From Atherinomorus stipes (lineage: Eukaryota; Chordata; Actinopteri; Atheriniformes; Atherinidae): a DNA stretch of 64,000 nt. The stretch spans positions 283,274 through 347,273 of the forward strand of contig JALJCO010010161.1 in assembly GCA_023101725.1 (NCBI GenBank). Reading direction: 5' to 3'. Positions 55,001-64,000 of the stretch are shown here, piece by piece (the stretch's first letter is position 1; each line of letters begins with the position of its first letter). The notes beneath the pieces were generated by a model. That model was not told the DNA's origin, did not search any database, and saw only the letters and a program-made list of their open reading frames with translations. A program made the translations under genes and the position numbers.

Positions 55001-55598
55001 AGGTCATTCCAGCTCACAGAATCGCTGGGTGACAATTTAATCTCGGCTTGCAGGGTTTTCTTAAATGAGAACCCCCCCTCATCGCCCTGGCAACCTGCAG
55101 TCCCAGCAGATGTCAGTGTTACTCAAGTTATTAAAAAACCTCCTTCCTGCCTTCATTTAGGCTGAAAAACAGAGAGCAGCCCTCCTGTGACTCACGTTCC
55201 CGGACGTTTCCACACCAACCGTCGCTGGGAAAGTGAAAACGTGGTAAACGTGTACGGAACAACACGTCAACAAACACGTTACCAAGGAGACCAAGAGGAC
55301 GAGCGGCAACAGCCGGAGAAGCAGGCGCCTGCAGCTCAAGATTTCTATCTTTATTTTTTCAGAAGCCAATTAGACGAGTTTGATTTAATAAGCAGTGTTA
55401 TTTCAGAGCCACTGTGTTTGTTTACTTGTTTATGTTTTGTTTCACAAATGGCACAGTTATTAATGCCACCATGTCCTTATCCTGCAATATTGGAAAGACT
55501 GGAAATGAATGAAAAATGAAAGCACAGAGTCAGAATGGAAATGAGATCCACATCTAATTCTTATTTTGTGTCCGTGACCAGAAGCTTATTGTGCTTCT
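52046..55598. other. Long stretch without recognisable genes
   Basis: 3.5 kb of mostly non-repetitive DNA. 52490-52570 and 53520-54020 look like unique AT-rich sequence where conserved non-coding elements could lie. Poly-C lies at 54771-54780. The frames at 54611-55519 have no recognisable domain. Confidence 0.45.
52881..52920. repeat. Perfect 15-bp hairpin
   Basis: gggctcaggtctggg and its exact complement cccagacctgagccc are separated by a 10-base spacer. It is preceded by a partial duplicate, gttcaggtctgg. No U run follows, so it is not a terminator-like structure. Confidence 0.9.
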
Positions 55599-58500
55599 GA
55601 CAAAAAGAAAAGCTTCATACGCCGATAAGATTCAAATAAAAAACAGAAAAAATGACAAAAAGAAAAGCTTCATACGCCGATAAGATTCAAATAAAAAACA
55701 GAAAAAATGACAAAAAGAAAAGCTTCATACGCCGATAAGATTCAAATAAAAAACAGAAAAAGTGACAAAAAGAAAAGCTTCATACGCCGATAAGATTCAA
55801 ATAAAAAACAGAAAAAATGACAAAAAGAAAAGCTTCATACGCCGATAAGATTCAAATAAAAAACAGAAAAAATGACAAAAAGAAAAGCTTCATACGCCGA
55901 TAAGATTCAAATAAAAAACAGAAAAAATGACAAAAAGAAAAGCTTCATACGCCGATAAGATTCAAATAAAAAACAGAAAAAGTGACAAAAAGAAAAGCTT
56001 CATACGCCGATAAGATTCAAATAAAAAACAGAAAAAATGACAAAAAGAAAAGCTTCATACGCCGATAAGATTCAAATAAAAAACTGAAAAAGTGACAAAA
56101 AGAAAAGCTTCATACGCCGATAAGATTCAAATAAAAAACAGAAAAAAATGACAAAAAGAAAAGCTTCATACGCCGATAAGATTCAAATAAAAAACAGAAA
56201 AAATGACAAAAAGAAAAGCTTCATACGCCGATAAGATTCAAATAAAAAACAGAAAAAAATGACAAAAAGAAAAGCTTCATACGCCGATAAGATTCAAATA
56301 AAAAACAGAAAAAATGACAAAAAGAAAAGCTTCATACGCCGATAAGATTCAAATAAAAAACAGAAAAAATGACAAAAAGAAAAGCTTCATACGCCGATAA
56401 GATTCAAATAAACAACAGAAAAAATGACAAAAAGAAAAGCTTCATACGCCGATAAGATTCAAATAAACAACAGAAAAAAATGACAAAAAGAAAAGCTTCA
56501 TACGCCGATAAGATTCAAATAAAAAACAGAAAAAATGACAAAAAGAAAAGCTTCATACGCCGATAAGATTCAAATAAAAAACAGAAAAAATGACAAAAAG
56601 AAAAGCTTCATACGCCGATAAGATTCAAATAAAAAACAGAAAAAATGACAAAAAGAAAAGCTTCATACGCCGATAAGATTCAAATAAAAAACAGAAAAAA
56701 TGACAAAAAGAAAAGCTTCATACGCCGATAAGATTCAAATAAAAAACAGAAAAAATGACAAAAAGAAAAGCTTCATACGCCGATAAGATTCAAATAAAAA
56801 ACAGAAAAAATGACAAAAAGAAAAGCTTCATACGCCGATAAGATTCAAATAAAAAACAGAAAAAATGACAAAAAGAAAAGCTTCATACGCCGATAAGATT
56901 CAAATAAAAAACAGAAAAAATGACAAAAAGAAAAGCTTCATACGCCGATAAGATTCAAATAAAAAACAGAAAAAGTGACAAAAAGAAAAGCTTCATACGC
57001 CGATAAGATTCAAATAAAAAACAGAAAAAATGACAAAAAGAAAAGCTTCATACGCCGATAAGATTCAAATAAAAAACAGAAAAAATGACAAAAAGAAAAG
57101 CTTCATACGCCGATAAGATTCAAATAAAAAACAGAAAAAATGACAAAAAGAGAAGCTTCATACGCCGATAAGATTCAAATAAAAAACAGAAAAAATGACA
57201 AAAAGAAAAGCTTCATACGCCGATAAGATTCAAATAAAAAACTGAAAAAGTGACAAAAAGAAAAGCTTCATACGCCGATAAGATTCAAATAAAAAACAGA
57301 AAAAATGACAAAAAGAAAAGCTTCATACGCCGATAAGATTCAAATAAAAAACAGAAAAAATGACAAAAAGAAAAGCTTCATACGCCGATAAGATTCAAAT
57401 AAAAAACAGAAAAAATGACAAAAAAGAAAAGCTTCATACGCCGATAAGATTCAAATAAAAAACAGAAAAAATGACAAAAAGAAAAGCTTCATACGCCGAT
57501 AAGATTCAAATAAAAAACAGAAAAAATGACAAAAAGAAAAGCTTCATACGCCGATAAGATTCAAATAAAAAACAGAAAAAATGACAAAAAGAAAAGCTTC
57601 ATACGCCGATAAGATTCAAATAAAAAACAGAAAAAAATGACAAAAAGAAAAGCTTCATACGCCGATAAGATTCAAATAAAAAACAGAAAAAATGACAAAA
57701 AGAAAAGCTTCATACGCCGATAAGATTCAAATAAAAAACAGAAAAAATGACAAAAAGAAAAGCTTCATACGCCGATAAGATTCAAATAAAAAACAGAAAA
57801 AATGACAAAAAGAAAAGCTTCATACGCCGATAAGATTCAAATAAAAAACAGAAAAAATGACAAAAAGAAAAGCTTCATACGCCGATAAGATTCAAATAAA
57901 AAACAGAAAAAAAATGACAAAAAGAAAAGCTTCATACGCCGATAAGATTCAAATAAAAAACAGAAAAAATGACAAAAAGAAAAGCTTCATACGCCGATAA
58001 GATTCAAATAAAAAACAGAAAAAATGACAAAAAGAAAAGCTTCATACGCCGATAAGATTCAAATAAAAAACAGAAAAAATGACAAAAGAAAAGCTTCATA
58101 CGCCGATAAGATTCAAATAAAAAACAGAAAAAATGACAAAAAGAAAAGCTTCATACGCCGATAAGATTCAAATAAAAAACAGAAAAAATGACAAAAAGAA
58201 AAGCTTCATACGCCGATAAGATTCAAATAAAAAACAGAAAAAATGACAAAAAGAAAAGCTTCATACGCCGATAAGATTCAAATAAAAAACAGAAAAAATG
58301 ACAAAAAGAAAAGCTTCATACGCCGATAAGATTCAAATAAAAAACAGAAAAAATGACAAAAAGAAAAGCTTCATACGCCGATAAGATTCAAATAAAAAAC
58401 AGAAAAAATGACAAAAAGAAAAGCTTCATACGCCGATAAGATTCAAATAAAAAACAGAAAAAATGACAAAAAGAAAAGCTTCATACGCCGATAAGATTCA

Positions 58501-60276
58501 AATAAACAGAAAAAATGACAAAAAGAAAAGCTTCATACGCCGATAAGATTCAAATAAAAAACAGAAAAAATGACAAAAAGAAAAGCTTCATACGCCGATA
58601 AGATTCAAATAAAAAACAGAAAAAATGACAAAAGAAAAGCTTCATACGCCGATAAGATTCAAATAAAAAACAGAAAAAATGACAAAAAGAAAAGCTTCAT
58701 ACGCCGATAAGATTCAAATAAAAAACAGAAAAAATGACAAAAAGAAAAGCTTCATACGCCGATAAGATTCAAATAAAAAACAGAAAAAAATGACAAAAAG
58801 AAAAGCTTCATACGCCGATAAGATTCAAATAAAAAACAGAAAAAATGACAAAAAGAAAAGCTTCATACGCCGATAAGATTCAAATAAAAAACAGAAAAAA
58901 TGACAAAAAGAAAAGCTTCATACGCCGATAAGATTCAAATAAAAAACAGAAAAAAATGACAAAAAGAAAAGCTTCATACGCCGATAAGATTCAAATAAAA
59001 AACAGAAAAAATGACAAAAAGAAAAGCTTCATACGCCGATAAGATTCAAATAAAAAACAGAAAAAATGACAAAAAGAAAAGCTTCATACGCCGATAAGAT
59101 TCAAATAAAAAACAGAAAAAATGACAAAAAGAAAAGCTTCATACGCCGATAAGATTCAAATAAAAAACAGAAAAAATGACAAAAAGAAAAGCTTCATACG
59201 CCGATAAGATTCAAATAAAAAACAGAAAAAATGACAAAAAGAAAAGCTTCATACGCCGATAAGATTCAAATAAAAAACAGAAAAAATGACAAAAAGAAAA
59301 GCTTCATACGCCGATAAGATTCAAATAAAAAACAGAAAAAATGACAAAAAGAAAAGCTTCATACGCCGATAAGATTCAAATAAAAAACAGAAAAAATGAC
59401 AAAAAGAAAAGCTTCATACGCCGATAAGATTCAAATAAAAAACAGAAAAAATGACAAAAAGAAAAGCTTCATACGCCGATAAGATTCAAATAAACAGAAA
59501 AAATGACAAAAAGAAAAGCTTCATACGCCGATAAGATTCAAATAAAAAACAGAAAAAAATGACAAAAAGAAAAGCTTCATACGCCGATAAGATTCAAATA
59601 AAAAACAGAAAAAATGACAAAAGAAAAGCTTCATACGCCGATAAGATTCAAATAAAAAACAGAAAAAATGACAAAAAGAAAAGCTTCATACGCCGATAAG
59701 ATTCAAATAAAAAACAGAAAAAATGACAAAAAGAAAAGCTTCATACGCCGATAAGATTCAAATAAAAAACAGAAAAAATGACAAAAAGAAAAGCTTCATA
59801 CGCCGATAAGATTCAAATAAAAAACAGAAAAAATGACAAAAAGAAAAGCTTCATACGCCGATAAGATTCAAATAAAAAACAGAAAAAAATGACAAAAAGA
59901 AAAGCTTCATACGCCGATAAGATTCAAATAAAAAACAGAAAAAATGACAAAAAGAAAAGCTTCATACGCCGATAAGATTCAAATAAAAAACAGAAAAAAT
60001 GACAAAAAGAAAAGCTTCATACGCCGATAAGATTCAAATAAAAAACAGAAAAAATGACAAAAAGAAAAGCTTCATACGCCGATAAGATTCAAATAAAAAA
60101 CAGAAAAAATGACAAAAAGAAAAGCTTCATACGCCGATAAGATTCAAATAAAAAACAGAAAAAATGACAAAAAGAAAAGCTTCATACGCCGATAAGATTC
60201 AAATAAAAAACAGAAAAAATGACAAAAAGAAAAGCTTCATACGCCGATAAGATTCAAATAAAAAACAGAAAAAATG
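55599..60276. repeat. 55-bp satellite array, about 85 units
   Basis: A unit of tgacaaaaagaaaagcttca, tacgccgataagattcaaat and aaaaaacagaaaaaa is repeated head to tail for 4.68 kb. Units are almost identical: most differences are +/-1-2 A in the A runs, occasional gaaaaagtg for gaaaaaatg, aaacaacag near 56412 and 56467, and a four-base loss (aaataaacag) near 58503 and 59492. Each unit has one AAGCTT. The array starts next to a single-copy cagaagcttattgtgcttct and ends in aaaaatgtcgcc. No unit carries a recognisable gene or transposon motif. Confidence 0.98.
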
Positions 60277-61388
60277 TCGCCTTTTTCTGAATCCAAACTC
60301 CACAAAAATCCGGTTTATCACTCTGGAGAAGAAATTAAATAACGTCCTACCCCCAAGGTTAAATACGTGTTGAAGTGGTTTAAAGGGATGAAAGCAGGAC
60401 AGATAAGCGGGGACACGATGAGGACGACCAGACCACAAAACACGAGAAAGACAGGACACCGACACTGATGAAGGACCCAGATACGACAACAAAGCAGCAC
60501 AGCGGAAATACGCTGAAGGCGCTAAAAGGTGAACGACAGCGTTCACTGCTCAGAAACCCCCCCTGGTTTCCACGTTCTGCTGTCTGAGTCTACGTTTGCA
60601 AACGGTGACGACTCATTTCCGCCTGCAGCTGCAGGCGACTGTTTGTTTCTTCTTCTTCTGAACTGCACGGCATTTTTCTTTGATGTATGAAGCACGTGGA
60701 TCAGCGCCGTGCCGGCTGGAAGACACTCCAGGGAGACTCTAAATGATCCCAACAACCGTGCTGTCTGGAAATAAATAAACGGATCATCCTGCTGCGGCAC
60801 AAACAAGCATCCCGATGTGAAGGGTTGCATCATAGCGAGCTGAGCAGCGGCGATCAGTTACAGACGTTTGCTTTCGGCACGATCAATACAGGCATCGGTC
60901 ACGTTTCGCTAAGTTTCTGTTTGTATCCTGTAAATAACTTTGACAGTTTCCTCGTGTGCAAATGCAAAATCCATCCAGGTCTGTGGTGAAAGTGTCTCTG
61001 TTGAAGGCTGCACCGGGACAGGAGGACAAACATCATCTTTAACGGGCTCCTTCAGGCCGGCTGATGTGCCTCCATTGCGGTCGGTGTAACAGAAGCAGGG
61101 GGGGAAGCCCCCGCACGGGTGGACACAGAGTCCAGACTGCAATCAGGGATTTGGATTTTTAACCAGTAAGAATTCCTGTTTACAAATCAGGAGTGCACAG
61201 ATTCACCGGTAAACGGGACAACGATGTGGGTCCAAATCTAAATTATCCATCAAATGTGGATGTGTAAGACATGCTTAAAGGCAGAGTCCGCAGTTTTCCC
61301 CCTGAAAAGAAACGCTACACTTGTGTGAGTGAAATCTGGCTCAGTCCGAAATTTTGGGCCTCTGCTTGCGTGTAGGTGAGTTTTGCTG
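60277..61388. other. Unassigned DNA
   Basis: No gene was recognised. Minus-strand frames at 60199-60546 and 60543-60833 have no domain that I know; the first runs into the satellite. 61273-61300 (cttaaaggcagagtccgcag) resembles the start of TTAA-type MITEs but has no partner end. Confidence 0.4.
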
Positions 61389-61660
61389 GACTCTGGTCTA
61401 GACTCTGGTCTGGACTCTGGTCTGGACTCTGGTCTGGACTCTAGTCTGGACTCTGGTCTGGACTCTGGTCTGGACTCTGGTCTAGACTCTGGTCTGCACT
61501 CTGGTCTGGACTCTGGTCTGGACTCTGGTCTGCACTCTGGTCTGGACTCTGGTCTAGACTCTGGTCTAGACTCTGGTCTGGACTCTGGTCTAGACTCTGG
61601 TCTGGACTCTGGTCTGGGATCCTGGTCTGGACCCTGGTCTGGATCCTAGTCTGGGACAAA
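61389..61660 (+). repeat. 12-bp minisatellite, about 22 units
   Basis: The unit gactctggtctg is repeated head to tail, with (g/c)actctggtct(g/a) variants and diverged copies at the 3' end (gatcctggtctgg). Because the unit is four codons long, frames encoding LDSG repeats (plus) and DQSP repeats (minus) stay open; these are not genes. Confidence 0.97.
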
Positions 61661-62679
61661 CACGCATTGCTGTCTGAGTTTCACTGCTTGTGTAACGTTC
61701 TGCTTTATTGTGGATGAAATCCTGGTGGACAGCAGACAGACTAGCTAACTGCTAACAAGCTAACGGTAGAAACTCAAACACCTGCTGATTTATGACCCCG
61801 TACTTCGTATTAAATCTCCGGGATGCGTTGCTATGCAGCATGAATGTCTGTAAACGGCTCCACCAACAGCTTCTTCTTCTTTTTATTTTCCTGTGTGAGC
61901 AGAGGACGGCTGTATCACAGCTACAGCGTTGGGATGCAGCCGATCGCGGCGGTGATGCATTAGTACCAGTGTCACGACTAGAACACGGGAATCATTTCTG
62001 CCACCGCGGTGGTTTAATCCTACATGTGACCATGGTGAAAGACGAAATAAATCATGTAGTCTGAACCGGAATAAGTTATCTGGGAGGGTTTCTGAAGATC
62101 AGTCACGCCTACTGTCCTATTTTCACCATTTTCAACTGTTCACATGCATTAATGTTTTGATTTTTGCAACCGAACAAATACCAGGACTCAAATATCATAT
62201 TTCCCCCGACACTTTCACGTCATATCTTGACCTAATCTGCATTAAAAGTCAGGTCTTGCATGTAAACACAGGTTTTCTCGTAGTTCATAAATGCTTTTCC
62301 GGGGTTTTCCTGCCCCCTGGTTGCGTGCGCATCCCATCTGTAACGTTGCTCGGAAACACATCTGTAGCACATAGTTGGGATAAACTCATCGATTGGAGCA
62401 AACTTTTTCCTTTTTGTTTAAGCATGACTGGAGCCGACACCAGATTCAGTTTGAATTTTGTGTAAGTCTGTCAGTGACATCCTCCATTAGAAGCAGTTAT
62501 CACGTAGCAGGAGCAGCTAGCTTTTAGCCACCCGACCAAACATCACAGCGCCGGCTTCGTTCCCCGCATGCACAAACAACATATGTCGCTCAAAGATGTC
62601 GTCAGGGTCGGGTACATACCCCACACAGGTCACATGGCTGTCGCAGTCGCATTTGAAAAGATCAGATGCAGATCGCATT
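61661..62679. other. Unassigned DNA
   Basis: No gene or repeat was clearly recognised. 62490-62680 may be part of the DNA element whose right end lies at about 63049. Confidence 0.4.
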
Positions 62680-63050
62680 ACCAGTAAAATGGTTAACCGT
62701 GATAAAATGACCAATGATTAGTAAAACCGTTTCAAAATTTAATCATAATTAAAACCCTGACTGATTATTGCACTTATAAATACTCTGTGATGCTGCTGAT
62801 TGGCTGGAAAAGCAGCAGTTTGCAATGTTTAACCTATGAAAACATGGTGGAAGGTAACAAAGGCGCCCACATGGACGGCTCTCTTGAGATTTTTCCCCCT
62901 TTTAAAAAGGACAAAGTAGACATTTAGACCCATTTTGGATATTTTTAAAGATGCTGGGGGGTATTTCTATAATACTGTGATAAAAATGATAACTGTGATC
63001 ATTTTGGTCACAATAACCGTGATGAAATTTTCATATCGTTACGTCCCTAC
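62680..63050. mobile_element. MITE right portion (cgttacgtccctac-type end)
   Basis: The right end reads backwards as gtagggacgtaacgatatga followed by aaatttcatcacggttattg, a terminus type common among fish MITEs. The body has ataccgtgataaa/atcacggtt-like words (62694, 62976-63020). The left terminus is not found. Confidence 0.5.
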
Positions 63051-63642
63051 TCTGGTTTGATGAGTAGGATGCAGATGAAGTGTGACGTGAACCCAAAGCT
63101 GAGTTTCAATTACAGTTTCCTCAAAATCCATATTTCTAAAGTTTCAAAGTACAATTGCAGTATGCATGTGTTTCCACCGGGTGTTTGGCGTATACGCCGT
63201 AATTCTTGTAAAGTCTCGTCCCACGAGACTCCCACCTCACACATGTGCAAGTCATGCAAACATGGATGCAAAGATGGAATGTGGTGAGTGACAGTGGTTT
63301 CCAGACCTGCTCCGATTGATCAGGACGTCTCACGCAGTCCTGCTGGAGGACTTAAAGGTTATGTAAACCCAACAGCTGCTTCCATCCTTGGACTTTACTT
63401 ACGGAGATTTCCCCAGACTTCCTCAATATTTTTCTTAACATTATGCGCTGTTGATGTTGAAAGACATCTTTGTAATCTTGGCTTTAGAAATATACCATCA
63501 GAGCGCCGTCCACACATTCCCACAAGCCAAAATTTCTGCAGCAAAACAGTCCAAGCCATGTAAAAAAAACTAAACACCATGAAAATCCTGAGTTTTCCGG
63601 CATTTTAAACAGTGATGTGAAAATAATATTTGGGCTGTAGTT
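63051..63642. other. Unassigned DNA
   Basis: No gene was recognised; the short frames on both strands at 63057-63580 lack recognisable domains. Confidence 0.4.
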
Positions 63643-63738
63643 AACACAAAAGACTTATTTACATTGATCTAACTTAACTGTCTTGGTTTGGTGATAAAAT
63701 CTTATTATTTTGTGTCAAATCAACTTAAAAACCACTCG
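63643..63738 (-). mobile_element. Dispersed repeat family E, copy 2
   Basis: The reverse complement matches 7222-7312: aagttgatttgacacaaaat, atcaccaaac, aagttagatcaatgtaa, aagtctttt. Confidence 0.6.
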
Positions 63739-64000
63739 CTCTGATCTGAAATATTTTTTACTTCCGCTCAAAATAAATTCATTAAGTTGTTGCAGCTTTA
63801 GCATGCATGAACAACAAAGGGGGCGGGGCTATTTTTAAAACTCAACACATCTGGACCACAAAGGCTCATGGGAAAAGCCAATTCAACAGGAAATGAACCT
63901 TTTATGATTGTTATCCTATAAATCTGCATTATGCGTTTACTACCTTTCTGAAAATTTGTCCAGTTTGGACGTTAAAATTGGCACCATGAATGAAAGAAGC
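63739..64000. other. Unassigned DNA
   Basis: Nothing recognised in the last 260 bp. Confidence 0.4.

Noticed and set aside
61383..61649. LDSG-repeat protein
   Set aside because: A 12-bp minisatellite; the complement strand is equally open.

Overview
The window looks like teleost fish intergenic (or deep intronic) DNA. The evidence is the mix of fish-type repeats: Tc1-like transposons, hAT-like, Harbinger-like and TTAA-flanked non-autonomous DNA elements, L2-like and Rex/RTE-like LINE tails, many microsatellites, and no operon-like gene packing. I found no complete host gene with exon structure, no tRNA or rRNA gene, and no CRISPR array. The only protein-coding piece that might belong to a host gene is a THAP zinc-finger exon at about 6.47-6.71 kb. 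Nearly all other open frames are chance frames or frames inside repeats.

Layout. 0-2 kb: unassigned DNA ending in a Rex/RTE-like LINE tail. 2-7.3 kb: a patchwork of TA- and TTAA-flanked MITEs and foldback pieces, then the THAP exon with a long inverted repeat behind it. 7.7-15.3 kb: Tc1-type and Harbinger-like non-autonomous elements, a Tc1 relic and several MITEs, some with target duplications still visible. 16.57-19.83 kb: a 78-unit minisatellite with internal (CTG)2-5. 19.9-21.3 kb: a nested MITE stack. 22.8-25.3 kb: a TTAA MITE and a 1.6 kb Tc1-like transposon with about 205-bp inverted repeats. 25.3-30.9 kb: mostly single-copy-looking DNA. 30.9-38.9 kb: a complete foldback element, a TA MITE, three LINE fragments and hAT-like MITEs. 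39.66-43.03 kb: a second Tc1-like element whose transposase gene is split by a 44-unit minisatellite. 46.6-48.24 kb: a third Tc1-like transposase carrying 24 copies of a 39-bp unit. 49-52 kb: more MITEs, including a nested pair. 55.60-60.28 kb: about 85 copies of a 55-bp satellite. 61.39-61.66 kb: a 12-bp minisatellite. The rest to 64 kb is mostly unassigned.

The most notable observation is that two different Tc1-like transposases, about 5 kb apart, each contain a minisatellite made from their own coding sequence. Both arrays lie in the same part of the protein, between the second catalytic Asp motif (QQD) and the SPD..E motif. A third Tc1-like copy here has no array. Four large tandem arrays together fill about 11 kb (17%) of the window. 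Element classes are assigned from termini, target duplications and remembered family motifs; no database search was possible.
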